The notes: generated by a model from the letters alone, not told the origin. Shown: positions 10,444-24,237, counted from the stretch's first letter. The stretch: DNA of 64,000 nucleotides from Panicum virgatum (GCF_016808335.1 NC_053140.1:26034086-26098085), one strand, 5' to 3'. A program made the numbers and translations.

Positions 10444-11172
10444 CTTGTGAATACGCTATCTCAGTGGCGTATGTTAATGTTGGCCATACGGTGGAAATTT
10501 ATGGCTGCCGCTTCTATAGTGAGCGGTAATTTATGGGAATGCTTTCATGAGTGCTGGCATGAAAGGTTCAATGTATATATGTATTCTGTCAATTTTCTGC
10601 AGGTACACTAACCACGATTCGATAAGTTAAGAACGGTTAGAATTTATCGACTAGATATAATAGGGAGAGACGTATTTATGTTATGCCACCGTACTAACCG
10701 CGTAAGCCCAACAATAGTTGGCAATTGTTTATCTTGAGAGGGCGAATAGGTCATGGATGCATAGTGTGAATATGTTTGATTTGATTCCTAGAAGTTGAAA
10801 TTGTTACATGAGTCTTTTTAAGGGATTTCTAGTGTGGATCTTCATGGATATGTATTAGTATTCTTAAATCATAAGTTGAGTTTAAACTTGATATTAGGAG
10901 CATGTTTGTTGAAACATTTAGATTTCCTTGGATAAAAGATGAATTTAAGTCATGCCTTTATCCTTAGCCCCATCTTGATATTCTAATGATCTTTTCGTTC
11001 CAAAGAATCTCAAATGATGAACCAGTACCAATTGTGGTTGTTTACCTCCTGAGTTTGTGAAATCGTATAATCTTTTGAATCAGAATCACATTTTTCCGCA
11101 GTCTTCTTAAAAGCTTTATTTGAGAAGTCTTGAGATAATTATATAACTCATATTTGAATATTTTTGATTCAT

Positions 11173-12089
11173 ATGGCGGATTGTCACAATGTCTTTTGGG
11201 ATGAGGATGGATGTGCTCATACTAATTGCATGTACTGGGAGGGCTTTTTTAGGATTTTGTGGGATACGCTCCATATTTTCCACTACCCAGACCCACCCCG
11301 GTACAAGGGACGACAGTTTTCTGAGGATGGAGTTCAGAAGAGCAGAGTCACCATGACCATTCCTCGGCACCCCACCTTGGCTTGGCCGCCTATTGAGATT
11401 GAGGTGGTTGGATATCGTCTTGTGGACGCTTTTGAGACAGCAGCTCTCAAAGCTATCACTACCTTCTGTGAGCATCATCCCGATGAAGTAGCCGTTATCC
11501 TATTGGCTTGTTTCCGGCAGTCAGTGCTGGCAACGCAGAGTGGCTCTTCAGGACCACCCACTTTGGACACTTAGTTGGAGACGTAGCTGAGGAGACTATC
11601 CAAGCGGTGATCAGGTATATGAATGCCCAGTCCCACTATCAGATCCTTCAGTAGAGGCACATGCATCAGGTGATGGGCTTGGCCCAGACTTTTCAGCAAG
11701 GTCTTAGTTTGAGAGACACTCAGATTCAGGGGCTTAATGAGGCTGTTGCTGGGAGAGATCACGCCATTGCACAGTGTGAGCAAGTTCTGGAGCATGGTGC
11801 TGAGATAGTGCAGCGCAACACAGTGATTGCTTTTCTTCAGGAGCAGGTTCACGAGCTCCAAGTGGATCTGTATGATGCTATGGCCCATATTGGTATGCTC
11901 CATGAGCAGCCAATACCCCCAATTGTTCCAGCCGAGCCTACAGCAGCAGAAGAAGACCCAGAGGAGATTGAGGGAGTTTCTGAAATAGATTCCGAGCACG
12001 CGCTTGCCGAGCCTAACCCTCAGCCGAACGACTCTTCCTCCGGCAGTGCTTCCTCTATGGGCAACCTCGATGACTTCTATGCATCTTAG
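11173..12089 (+). pseudogene. E1 ORF0 (extra coiled-coil ORF before gag), broken
   Basis: Homologue of the intact E2 ORF0. It opens with a conserved N-terminal part (YWEGF, GRQF, RLVDAFE), then loses frame by one missing base at about 11,493. A TAG follows in the original register at about 11,652, where E2 has Gln. The remainder (11,661-12,089) keeps the Gln/Glu-rich coiled coil and the acidic C-terminus ending near NLDDF. The CAG before the E2 start is CAT here. The ORF lies between leader and gag on the sense strand. Function unknown. Confidence 0.8.
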
Positions 12090-12554
12090 GATAGTCCTAG
12101 ATAGCATGTGATCTTCCTTGTTGTAGTATATGTAAATAAGTAAGGAGATGTTGTAAAATATCCCTAGGAAAGAGTACCACTTGTTGTAGCATATGTGGTA
12201 AGAAAGTGTGATGCTAGGTTTGTACTATAAAGACTATCTTGGATGTAACATAAATAATGGCTACCAGTTTGGAAATCTTGATCATTCTGCTTGCCAAATT
12301 CTTATCTCTTCATCGGTGCATTTCTAGGCTGTTTGATGCATATCGAAATGAAGGAGTATGAAGTCATCTAACAGCTGACCAATTCTGAGTTATGTTGGTT
12401 GAACAAATATGTCTCATGCATACTGTGTTACATCGCATTTTATTAATTCTGCTGATTTGATTTGATTTTTGCTGTCCAATGTATGATCATTGCACATACC
12501 ATTAATTTTGGGAGCAAGAATGACGTATCTAATGGATGTCTTCCATAAATACAG

Positions 12555-13581
12555 ATGGTTGGTCATACTCGTGGATCGCCTGAAGGCTTCAGCCGTGAAA
12601 CTGGTAGTGGATCTCAGCAGCCACCGCCACCACCGCCGAATCTGGCTGAGCTAATGGCCATGCAAACCGAATTGCTTCATCAGCTAGTTCAAGGACAGCA
12701 GAATCCGCCATGCCAGCAACATGGAGGACGTGATGCACAACCAGTGGGTTACCAGGAATTCTTTGGTACCCAACCTCTGCTGTTCAGCCGAACTGATGAA
12801 CCTTTGGACGCTGATGCTTGGCTCCATACTATTGAGTCCAAGTTTGCCTTGCTAGTAGTACCTTGTGCTGATGCGAACAAGGCACAATTTGCAGCCAAAC
12901 AGCTTCGTGGCACCGCTCGTATTTTGGTGGGATCACTATTGTGCTATGTAACCTGTTGGACATGTTATCTCTTGGGAGGAATTCTGGAATGCTTTTCGGA
13001 CACATCATATTCCTGAGAGATTGATTGAGAGAAAGTTGAATGAATTCTTGGCTTTGAATCAAGGAACCTGCACTGTTCTTCAGTATGCACAAGCCTTCAA
13101 TCATTTGTGCCAGTACGCGGGCCATCATGCGGATACTGATGCCAAGAAGCGTGACCGTTTTCATCGTGGCCTCAACACCAAGCTCAAGGAACGCCTGAAC
13201 CTTGTTCAGCCAAATACTTATAATGAGCTGGTCAATATGGCCATTACTCAAGAAGATTGTATCGCAGCACATCGCGCCGAGAAGAAGCGAAAGGCACCAA
13301 CAGGACTCTCGAGTGCTCAGCCATCGAGGTATCGTCTGGTGCAGAATACTCCACCCAGACCTCCACAGAGAAATGCCCCAACGGGCAGATTTGTTTTTAG
13401 GCCGCCTCAGCAACAGGGAGGATTCAGACCTCCAGTCTTTCAGCAGCCGCAGCAGTTTGGCACAAGGCCAAATACCCCACAATTCAATCGTGGGAATGGC
13501 AACAATCGATACTTTAATTGCGGCAGTACTGACCATTTTGCCAAGAATTGCCCGCAACCCAAGAAGTCTTATCCAGGGTAG
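12555..13581 (+). pseudogene. E1 gag, frameshifted
   Basis: It starts at the ATG after an ATACAG acceptor-like site and encodes a Pro/Gln-rich N-terminus and the Retrotrans_gag core. Compared with E2 there is one extra base at about 12,925, in the conserved ARIWW region, which breaks the frame until 13,021. The rest runs to a TAG at 13,579-13,581, where E2 has Gln. The CCHC zinc knuckle has lost its first Cys, now Tyr (YFNCGSTDHFAKNC). The product would be truncated and probably unable to bind RNA properly. Confidence 0.88.
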
Positions 13582-13626
13582 AACTCCAATCAGAACAACA
13601 AGGGCAAGGGCAAGGGCAAGAAGCAA

Positions 13627-15603
13627 ATGGTCCAAGTCCGACAGGGGCGAGTTAATTTCACTACTCTTGTAGAGCTTCCTGAAGGAGCACCAGTCATGTC
13701 GGGTACTTTCTCTATTCACAATAAACCCGCAGTCATATTATTTGATTCTGGTGCAACTCATAGTTTTATAAGTGCCAAATTTGGAGCAAGAATAGGATTG
13801 GATTTTTGTCATACTAAGGGATCTTTCATGATAGCAACCCCTGGTGGGAAGATAGCTTCCAATCAAATTATTAGACATGTGCCAATTGAGTTGGGTAGCA
13901 ATTTGATAAAGACAGATTTGATCTTGTTAAATTTAGAAGGCATGGATGTTATTTTGGGCATGGATTGGATGACTAGACATAAAGTACTGTTAGATATCTC
14001 TTCCCGAGCTATTGAGCTAGATTCACCTTATCAAGGATCCACCATACTCTATCTGCCACAACGAGAGTGCTTCAACTCTTGTGCCTATGCCACAAAAGAA
14101 ATTAAAATTGAAGATATTCCTGTTGTGTGTGAGTATGCGGATGTATTTCCAGATGATTTACCTAGAATGCCCCCTGATAGAGATATCGAGTTTGTTATCG
14201 AGCTTCAACCCGGTACCGCCCCTATTTCTAAGGGGTCGTACCGAATGCCTCCAAATGAGTTGGCAGAATTGAAAATCCAACTTCAAGACCTTCTTGACAA
14301 GGGTTTTATTCGTCCAAGTGCTTCACCATGGGGATGTCCAGCCCTGTTTGTGAAGAAGAAGGACAACAGTTTGAGGCTATGTGTTGATTATCGACCACTC
14401 AATGTGGTTACTATTAAAAACAAGTATCCTCTTCCCCGCATTGATATCCTGTTTGATCAGTTAGCTGGAGCCAAGGTTTTCTCTAAGATCGATCTTCATT
14501 CTGGCTACCATCAAATAAAGATCAAGCCTTGTGACATTCCAAAAACATCTTTCTGGACCAGATATGGACTCTATGAGTATCTGGTTATGTCTTTTGGTCT
14601 TACCAATGCCCCAGCATATTTTATGTACCTGATGAATTCAGTCTTCATGCCGAAGCTTGATAAATTTGTTGTGGTGTTCATCGATGACATTTTGATCTAC
14701 TCCAAGAATGAAGAAGATCATGCTCAGCATTTACGCATCGTTCTTCAGCGATTACGAGATCATCACCTTTATGCCAAATTTTCCAAGTGTGAATTTTGGC
14801 TAGATAGTGTGAAATTTTTAGGTCATACTATCTCCAGTGAAGGTATATCGGTTGATCCAACTAAAGTGCAAGAAGTGGTGGATTGGGAACCTCCTACTTC
14901 GGTCCATCAGATTCGTAGTTTTCTCGGTTTAGCTAGATACTATCGTCGATTCATTCCTGATTTCTCCAGAATAGCCAAACCTATGACGGAGTTATTAAAG
15001 AAAGTAGTGAAATTTGTTTGGGATGATAAATGTGAAGAAGCGTTTCAAACTCTCAAAGCACGATTAACTACTGCTCTAGTGCTGGCTAAACCGGACAGTA
15101 CCAAACCTTTTGATGTCTATTGTGATGCTTCTGGTACGGGACTTGGTTGTGTACTTATGCAAGACAACCGGGTGATCGCTTATGCATCAAGAGCTCTCTG
15201 GAATCTTGAGAAGAACTATCCAACACATGATCTGGAGTTAGCAGCTGTCATTCATGCTCTTAAGCTCTGGAGACATCATCTTATGGGAACTCACTGTAAC
15301 ATTTACACTGACCATAAGAGCCTTAAGTATATCTTCACCCAAGCCGATCTCAACATGAGGCAGAGACGCTGGCTAGAGTTGATAAAGGATTATGATCTAG
15401 AAGTGCACTATCATCCAGGAAAGGCTAATGTGGTTGCGGATGCACTCAGCCGCAAGTCACAATGCCATTGTCTATTTGTAGAGCCATTCAACGAAACTCT
15501 ATACCAGGAAATGATGAAACTAAATCTAGAAATAGTACCTCAAGGAAGTCTGAACCATATAGTTGTCGAGCCTACACTTCATGATAGCATCATCATGGCA
15601 TAA
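13627..15603 (+). pseudogene. E1 protease-RT-RNase H segment
   Basis: A 658-codon open stretch. The aspartic protease ([10 protein letters not shown]) is near its start, then come RT ([28 protein letters not shown]), the RT connection, and RNase H ([37 protein letters not shown]). The key catalytic residues are present. It ends at a TAA at 15,601-15,603 where E2 reads Gln, which cuts off integrase. Gag and pol are one frame in E2; here the TAG at 13,579 separates them. Confidence 0.9.
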
Positions 15604-17074
15604 TTACATGATGAAGGTATCAAAATCATCAAGGAAAAGCTATCCCAAGGAGAAGCAAAGTACAAGTGTTTCTGAGTGGATCATAAAGGAGTTCTATGGT
15701 TTGAATTTCGTCTTGTTGTACCCAAGAATCACCAGCTTAGAAAACAAATCCTTGATGAAGCACATCTATCGAAGTTTTCTATTCATCTCGGTAGTACCAA
15801 GATGTACCAGGATCTTAAACAGAATTTATGGTGGACTCGAATGAAAAGAGAGATCGCCAAATATGTTTATGAGTGTGATGTCTGTCAATGAGTTAAAGCT
15901 AGTCACTTGAAAGTAGCTGGTACTCTCCAATCTTTGCCCATTCCATCCTAGAAATGGGAGGACCTCAGTATGGATTTTATCGTTGGTTTACCTCCACACT
16001 TCACAGAAACATGATTCTATTTGGGTAATCGTTGATAGACTCACCAAGACAGCTCATTTTATTCCTGTGAATACAACTTATCCTCCCAAGAAGTATGCAG
16101 AGATCTATCTTGACCAAATTGTTCGTCTGCATGGAGTTCCAAAGACGATCATTTCTGATCATGGGGTGCAATTCGTTGCACGTTTCTGGGAGCAATTGCA
16201 AGAATCCCTTGGAACTAAATTGATTCGTAGTTCAGCTTATCATCCACAAATAGATGGGCAAACCGAACGAATCAATCAAATCCTTGAAGATATGTTGAGG
16301 GCATGTGCTATTCAATGTGGCAAGAACTGGGATAAGTGCCTAGCACTGGCAGAGTTCTCATATAATAACAGTTATCAATCCAGCTTGCAAATGGCACCAT
16401 TTGAAGCTTTATACGGTCGAAGGTGTCGAACTCCTTTGAGTTGGTCACAAGCTGGAGAACGCAAAGTATTGGGCCAGATCTAGTTACTGAGGCAGAAGAG
16501 AAAGTCAAAGTTATCCAGGCTAATCTTAAAGTAGCCCAATCAAGACAGCAAAGTTATGCCGACAAAAGAAGAGACCCTTTACAGTTCAAGGTAGGGGATT
16601 TCGAATATCTGCGAGTATCTCCTACTAAAGGTGTTCAACGTTTCGGCATAAAAGGGAAATTGGCACCCCGATACATCGGACCATTTGAAATCATCAAAAC
16701 TTATGGACCAGTTGCTTACCGGATTCGTTTTCCTTCTCAGTTGGCCGCCATTCATGATGCCTTTCATGTGTCTCAACTTAAGAAGTGCATTAAAGTGCCC
16801 ACTGAGATTCTTGAACCACAAGATGTTGAGATTGAACCCAATTTATCTTACGCTGAGTACCCAATCAAAATTCTTGACACCAAAGAAAGAAGTACTAGAA
16901 GGGAGAAAGTTAAAATGTACAAAATCCAGTGGAATCATCATACTGAGGAAGAAGCCAATTGGGAGACTGAAAATTTTCTCCAAAGAAACTTTCCCGACTT
17001 TCTTAGAACAAATTCATGTATCAAACATTTCTATTCCTTTTCTTCCTATAATCTTGGGGCGAGATTCCGTATAG
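15604..17074 (+). pseudogene. E1 integrase and chromodomain, multiply broken
   Basis: Integrase zinc finger, core and C-terminus aligned by eye to E2. There are TGA codons at about 15,674 and 15,889 where E2 has Arg, a TAG for Trp near 15,950, a frameshift near 16,000, and another at about 16,470. The frame from about 16,490 carries the GPF-containing integrase C-terminus (RYIGPFEII) and a chromodomain ([18 protein letters not shown]). Near 17,050 the frame again departs from E2. All of this marks E1 as dead. Confidence 0.88.
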
Positions 17075-17084
17075 GGGGGAAGGC
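17072..17084 (+). other. E1 polypurine tract
   Basis: A purine run with six G (AGGGGGGAAGG) directly before the TG of the 3' LTR, as in E2. Confidence 0.85.
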
Positions 17085-19441
17085 TGTGACACCCTAGGTG
17101 TCTGCGCAGTAGAATTGCATTTATTTTATGCATCATGTGCTTTTTTTGCTTGAAAAAGGATCTTATTGTAAAAATCTAAGGGTAGTTGTGTAAATATGTT
17201 TTAATGCAGGGTCCTTTCTATAACTTAATTTGAATAGGGAGAGCAAATATTGCTTTGTGGAGGGTTTATTTGTAAAATTCAGTGTAATCAGTGCTTGGTA
17301 GAAAATTTTGCATTTTAGTTTGAAATTAATCTGAATTTGCATTGGAAAAGAAAAAAGTCCATTAAATTCAAAATCCTTCCTATGTTTTCAAAATAACTCT
17401 TTAACCTTTGGTCAAATCAATTTTGGAACAACATCAAAGTTGTAGATCTTGAAAAATTGAACAACTTTTATGTTCAGCACCTTTTCATTTGAGCCCTAGT
17501 TTAGGAGATATTTTTGTTTTATAGTAGGGCCCCTAAACTTTTTGGAAATTGCAAATCAGTCCAGACTTCATCTCCCACCTCTCTGCTTCTTTGTTTCTCT
17601 CTGCCGCCGGCGCCGAGCGCCACCGCACGCCACCGAGGGAGGCCACAGGCCACCTCCTGCTTCGCCCGCCGCCTCACGTGGCACCTCCGCAGCCTCTGGA
17701 CCCACTTCCCCACGCGTTGTACCCCTCCTCCCCTCGCCACGCTACCCCCAGCAAGCTCTGTGGCCGCCACCTCGCCGCCGCCGTGGCCAGCGCAGCGCAG
17801 AGCCTCGGCTCCCCAACTCGCACATGCCCCAGCACCTGGAGGAGTCCTGCATCACTTTCCCCTCCTTGCCTCGCTCGCTCTCTGCCCAGAACCTCCAGAA
17901 CACCGCCGCCGTCCAACCGAGCTCCGACGAGCTCGAAGCTCACCGTCGACCAGCCACTGCAGCCCTCCTCTGCCCACGCTGACCCTACCATCAGCTTCGC
18001 CTTGTCCTCGTGCTGCTCACCAATCCCTCCTCATCCCCTATTCACCAACCCCTCCTCAGCTTCGCCGTATCCCGAGCGCCGACCGCCGCTGCTCGCCGTC
18101 GACGACCCAGCTCCGACCATCCCCTCGGCCTCCCAAGCCCACCCAGAGGTGCGCCCTGACCTGGTGAAGCTCCCACGCCTCTCCACCCTCGCTGCCGGGA
18201 TTCGGCCGGTCAACACCCACCCCCTGCTCTGACTCCGGCCAGGGGCATGTCTGTTAGGATTCGAATTCTTTTAGGGTCCTATCTGCAAGATTTCATGTCT
18301 TTTCCTTTTTACTTTTTGGCTAAACTTTGAAAATGCCTATAAATTCGTAGAAAAATCAGAAAAATGCAAATCCAAATGTTTTGGAATCCATGTTACAATA
18401 ACTACAAGTTTTGTTACATGCATATTTTCAGTTCTAGTTTGTATTTTAATCCAAGAAAAAGAATATCATAAATAGGCTTAATTTGTTCCATGAGTTCTAA
18501 TCAGTAACTTCATGTGATTTTTTTCTAGGATGTGTCTTGCAGTGTGGTTAGCATCTGGTAAACATTTGAAACCTTTTTGACATCATTAGCTAGGTCAAAG
18601 TTTCAAGATTCTTAAATCAACTAGTTTTGCTAATTTATTTTTACTGTTATAAATAATCAAGTTTTGTGTGTTAAACTTTTTACGTGATCACATGTTACTA
18701 AAACCTTGCTGTTGTCCAAGTTTGGAAAATTTTCATTTTGTTTAACTATTTCTTTGATTTAATGCTTGTTAGGTAGGCTTTAATTGTGATAAATAGTTTC
18801 CTTGCTTATAAAATTCTGAGAACTTTTGTAGAACTCTATTCTGGTCATATCTTCATGTCTGTAAAATTTAGGATCCAGAAACACTATATAACTTCCTATA
18901 CTAACTAGTTTTATCATATGTGGTTTAAAATTTTAAAAATTATTACTTCAGTTTTATGCCTAGATAAATTCTGAAAATTTTATGAGGTTTTAATAATCAT
19001 GTTTATCCTGTTCTAAAAAATTTTGAGCTTCATAAGTGCTGTAGTTTGTTCTGTAGAATTTGATCTTGCTCTAGGTGTAGTCTGAATAACTGTTTTATTC
19101 AGATTAATTGGTTGCATGAAATGGAATGAATTTTACAGGGTAGATTGCTCTCTGTATTTACTGTTTGAAGTAATTTTACTAAAGTTAGATACTGTTTTTA
19201 TACTGAGTTACTCAATTCTTAGCGAACCATGTTTTAAATGCTATGTGAGTTAACTAAAACTTACTTTGTGAAGTTAATCAAGTTGTCTTGTGAGGTTAAT
19301 CATATTGTTTTGTGTAGTAGGCAATGTTAAATAACTACTCTATAAACGATTGCCCATATGCTTAGTTATGTTTGTTACCTTTTAAATTGCAACTTTATTG
19401 TGAAGCATGTGTTTATAATACCGTTTCTTGCATCACATATA

Positions 19442-19612
19442 GATACGACTGTTTTATCGGACGGGACGTACGAGCTGATCCCGGAGTCCGAAGAAGGTGA
19501 TCAAGAGGCCCAGCTGAACGCCACTGTACTAACTGAAGACCCGGACCAAAGTTCGGAAGAGCCCAAGGCTGTTTTAGCTAGCGACTACCGCGAAGGCAAG
19601 CCCCGGACATAA
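19442..19612 (+). CDS. LTR-embedded 57-codon frame, E1 3' LTR copy
   Basis: Open in this copy. It follows an acceptor-like ATATAG, so it looks like a second or terminal exon rather than a free-standing ORF. The product is acidic (Glu/Asp-rich) with a basic end (YREGKPRT). No domain recognised. Compared with E2, about 15 of 56 residues differ, but length and frame are the same. Confidence 0.45.
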   Translation, partial: DTTVLSDGTYELIPESEEGDQEAQLNATVLTEDPDQSSEEPKAVLASDYREGKPRT

Positions 19613-20511
19613 CCCATATTTCAAATTATTACAATTTATCGTTATTACTTACTTGTGCATTTACAGTTCTTAGGATTTGAATTGAAACCCTAGATGCATG
19701 ATCCTAGGAACCTATGTACTAAACACTAGACCTGAGTTCGAATAATTGCTAAGCTTATAGGACCGGTAAAAGTCGAGTGATTGCCTGTCACTCGCGAGCT
19801 CTATATGAATTGCTTGTTTACTTTCTGCTATCAATATAAGGATGACGGACAGGGTCGTGTTCGATATCATCACCTTGGGTGAGACCCTGTTTGTGTTGAT
19901 GAATTTTGCTAAGGTCGCGGTGTGTGGTAGCGGTGGTTATGTTTTTGAACGTACTAGCCACATGCCGTAAATATGGTACGCGGTAAGCCTAGTAGCCGAT
20001 CGGACCGGTGAGTGGATATACCTTTCACTCTATCTTAGAGATAGGTTTTTATTTATGTTTATGTTGTGCAACACCGCGGCTACAAGGAGGAAGATGGTGC
20101 CCTGTAGTCGGAGAGAGTGACCCTATCCACAGGTCGGAATGAAAGGTAAATGATTGTTTGGGAACGACCCGATGGTGTTCCAAACGTGTGTGTTAGGTCT
20201 GCCTGGCCAGGTTAACACATTCGATTCGAATCGTCCACTTCTCACGGTTTGGGACTGCTTGATCCCTTTGCCACACAGAGTAATAAGAGCAACATTACTA
20301 TGATCAATCTTGATGTTTGGCTAAAGTTCTACCATGGTTGGATAGGATTAGTTGCTTACATAGAATGGTTAATCAACTAGAATATGGAAAGCTAAAATGT
20401 GAAGTAAGGACCTACTCTTTATTGATTTTCAACAAAAGGAAACCAGAGCCTTACAAAACCCTGCATAGTCTAGCTAGGTGGGCTAAGTATACCCGTTGAT
20501 GGTTAAGTCTT

Positions 20512-20533
20512 GCTGAGTATTAGAATACTCAGC
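20512..20533. repeat. 22-bp palindrome in E1 3' LTR
   Basis: Identical to the copy at 9,379-9,400. Confidence 0.85.
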
Positions 20534-21013
20534 CTTGCTATTGAAACCTTTTTTAGGTATGAGTTTTGAGGACCAGATCGCTAGTCTGTCTTGGCCCTAC
20601 TCTTTGCCTCCTAGCTGGTCTGTAGAATGGGATCCGTCTTCGGCCGGCAATGACCCCGATGAGTGATACCTTGCTTGGGCTAGCTTGGTACACTTTTGGG
20701 ACGTGTTGTAGCCGTCGAGTTTTATTTCCGCTGCTTAAACTCTGAACATGAAACTTATGTCCTGTATAATGCTTTACTAAGTTTGGATCTGTAATAATGT
20801 TTTAAACTTCTTGTAATAACTGCTATGCCAGTGTTGTAAAAATATGTATGGTTGTAATATCTCTGGACTCGCCTTCATGCGGGGTATGCTTGTTCGATCC
20901 GGGAACCGGTGGTTGTATCGGGACGTTACCCGATAGACCAAGAATTGTTCCGTTTGAAGTGCGTTTGAGCCGGTGTTGCCTTTAGGGTGATGGCCAGCGC
21001 ACTTCAGCCGGGA

Positions 21014-21018
21014 TAATT
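21014..21018. repeat. Left target-site duplication of E2 (TAATT)
   Basis: TAATT precedes the E2 5' LTR and recurs at 35,937-35,941 right after the E2 3' LTR, inside the E1 3' LTR. Confidence 0.95.
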
Positions 21019-23142
21019 TGTAACACCCCGGGTGTTTGCACAGTAATTTAATTAGGTGTCTGCACAGTAATTGTGTAGGTTTGTTATGCATTATGTGCTT
21101 GAATTACGTAAAAAGGATCTTTTTGTAATTATGAAAGGTTATAAGTGTAATTATGATTTTATGCAAGGTCCTTTCTGCAGTTGTGTTGAATAGGTTGTGT
21201 AATTATAGTTTTAGTGGGGGGTGTTTTTTGCAAAATTTCAATGCATTTAATGCATGGCAGCCATTTTTGCTTTTGAGTCTAGAGTTGAAGTGAATTTGCT
21301 TTGAAAAAGACAAATTTCCTAGAATTCAAAATCTCTTCAATGATTTTAATTTTAGCTCTTGAGTCTTTGGTCAAATAAATTTTTGCACAACATCAAAGTT
21401 GTAGATCTTGAAAAGTTGAACAACTTCCATGTTGGGCACTTTTTCATTTGAGCTTTAGTTTAAAAGTTATTGCTTGTTTACAGAGAGGTCCCTGGAATTT
21501 TTGGTAATTACAAATCGACCCTTATCACCATCTCCCACCTCCCTGCTCCTGTTGCTTCGCGCTGGAGCCTCCCGGCCGAGCCACGCGCCCCCGCCGCTTC
21601 CAGAACCGCCCCGACGGCCGCCACCGCGACGCCGCCGTGGAGCGCCCGCTGCAGAGCACGCCGCCCTCTTCTAGCGAGCGCCCGCGCACTACAAGAGTCC
21701 CAGAACTCGATTTCGCGCATCCCTTCGCTCTCTCATTGCTCCCACGCCGCAGAACGCCGCCGCCGCCCTGCTCGAACCCCGGCGAGCTCCACCCCGCCGC
21801 GGAGCCGCCACCCCAGACCCGCTCCACCCCTACATCCCCCACCATTAGCCGCGCCTCGTCCTAGCGCAGCTCCCAGGCCATTTTCCCCTCGCCCAAACCT
21901 ACCGGAGCTACCTCGCCGCCGTGCTCCGAGCCCGCAAGCCGCCGCTCGCCGTCGACACCCTATCTCCGGCCCTCCTCTCGAGCTCCAAAGCCACCCAGAG
22001 GTGCGCCTTGGCCTTCTTAACCTCCCACGACCCTCCACCCTCGCCGCCGGCGCTCACCGTCGCCGGATTTGGCCGGCCATCCTCCCTCTGTTCTTTTCCC
22101 CACGGCCAGGGACCCCGAGTTTGAATTTGAAAAACCCCAGGGGGCTGTCTGCGATGTCAGTGACTCAGGGGAATAGTGCTATAGGGGCTTGTTTGAAATA
22201 GTTTGCTGTGATCTTTGAAATTCAATATCAATTCGTAGAAAATTCGTAAAATATTAAATCTAGATGTTTTGGAAACCTCTTGAAGAGATCTATGCAGTAG
22301 AACCATAATATGTTAGGCTTTAGTTGCAAGTTTTTGCTGTATAAATGGTTTTGTGTCACTAGGTAAATACATACTAGATGTTTAGTCTTTTTCTTATCTA
22401 ATGCTTGAAAGCTGGTCTTGCTCTGAAATTTTTGTGGTAGTTTACTCATGTTACACTAGCTTTGCTATAAAAATTTTATGATCAGTTCTCTTGTGTAGCT
22501 TTTTCTTTGATTTAAACTTTGTTTAGTACACTTTATTTATGGTAAATAGTTTCTGTTCTTGTTAAATCCTGAAAATATTCCTGAGTGTTCATCTGGAATA
22601 TCTTAACTTGTCCAGGAAGTTTGAGCATCAGTTAATGTCTAGATCAGGAGCTAAAAATAAATCTTGCTAGTCTGATGTCTGTTTTCTTTATTTTCTCAGA
22701 ATTATTTCTGTGAAGGTAAAATCATGAAAAATTCACAGTAGCTATATCCTCACTGTGTAGATCTCCTGTTAAATTTTGAGCTTCTACTTTGCTATATTTT
22801 AGTCTGTATAATTCAAGCTTGTGCTAGGTGTTGCCTGCATGAATGATTTGTTGTGATTAAATGACTACATGTCTTGGCATGATTTTTACAGGGTAGCTGA
22901 GTATGTTCATGTTCTGTTTAGTGTAATTTTGGTATAATTTATTTCTTTTTGTACTCTGAGTTGTTGATTTATTTGTAAACCGTGACTTAATTGTATAGGA
23001 AATCACCCCCACTTGTTTATGAAGTTAGTCAACTTCATTTGTGCTGTTGATCATGATGCCTTGTGTAGCTAAATTTAGTATTTAACTACTCTATAAACGA
23101 TTGCCCATGTTTGTTTATAATGTTGTTCTTGCATTACATATA

Positions 23143-23313
23143 GACACGACTGCCTTATCGGACGGGACGTACGAGCTGATCCCGGAATCTGACGGAGGTG
23201 ATCTCGAAGCTCAAGTAAACACTGCGGAACTAACTGAAGCCCCGAACCAAAGTTCGGAAGAGCCTAGCGCTGAAATAGTTAGTAATTACCGAGAAGGCAA
23301 GCCCCGGACATAA
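23143..23313 (+). CDS. LTR-embedded 57-codon frame, E2 5' LTR copy
   Basis: Open, with TAA at 23,311-23,313, preceded by ATATAG. It keeps SDGTYELIPES and YREGKPRT from the E1 version. An upstream in-frame ATG would extend it by 14 codons, but the conserved part starts at the acceptor-like site. Unknown function. Confidence 0.45.
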   Translation, partial: DTTALSDGTYELIPESDGGDLEAQVNTAELTEAPNQSSEEPSAEIVSNYREGKPRT

Positions 23314-24215
23314 CCTATATCTCAAATTATTATCATTTACTGTTATTACTTACTTGTGCATTTACAGTTCTTAGGATTTGAATTGAAACCCTAGATGCAT
23401 GATCCTAGGAACCTATGTACTGAACACTAGACCTGAGTTCGACTATCTGCTAAGCTTATAGGACCGGTAAAAGTCGAGTGATTGCCGGTCACTGGCGAGC
23501 TTTGTAGGAATTGCCTGTTTACTTTTTGTTATCAATATAAGGACGACGGACGGGGTTGTGTTCGATATCATGATCTCATGTGAGACCCCGTCTGTGTTGA
23601 TGAACTTGCTAAGGTCGCGGTGTGTGGTAGTGCTGGTTAAGTTTTTGAAAGTACTAGTCACATGCCGTAAATATGGTACGCGGCAAGCCTAGTAGCCGAT
23701 TGGACCGGGGAGTGGATATACCTTTCACTCTCTCAGTAGGGATAGGTTTTATTTTATGTTGCGCAACACTACGACTTCGAGGGACAAGGTTCGGCCTTGG
23801 AGCCCTGTAGTCAGGGAGAGTGACCCTATCCACAAGCCGGAAAGAAAGGTCAACGGTTGTTTGGGAATGACCCGACGGTGTTCCAGACGTGTGTACTAGG
23901 TTATCCTTGCAAGGTTGAATTTCGATTCAGAATCGTCTGCCTCTCACGATGAAATGAGACTGCTTGATCTCTTTGCCACACAGAGTAATAAGAGCAACAA
24001 TATTCTTATTAATCTTGATGTTTGCTTAGAAGTTCCACCATGTTTGGTTAGTAGATGCTTACATAGAATAGTTAATCAACTAGAATCTTGAAGCTAAAAC
24101 TTGAAAGTAAGGACATACTCTTTATTGCTTTTCAGCAAAGGAAAACCAGAGCCTTACAAAGCCTTGCATAGTCTAGCTAAGGTGGGCTGCTTATACCCGT
24201 TGTCGGTTAAGTCTT

Positions 24216-24237
24216 GCTGAGTATTAGAATACTCAGC
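24216..24237. repeat. 22-bp palindrome in E2 5' LTR
   Basis: Identical to the E1 copies although the surrounding LTR has diverged. Confidence 0.85.

Larger units (their letters stand above)
17085..21018 (+). repeat. E1 3' LTR, main part (interrupted by E2)
   Basis: Matches the 5' LTR from TGTGACACCC onward, with scattered substitutions and small indels. It stops at 21,018 inside ...GGATAATT, where E2 begins. The missing last 17 bases lie at 35,942-35,958. It contains the GC island (about 17,580-18,240), the intact 57-codon frame and the palindrome at 20,512-20,533. Confidence 0.92.
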
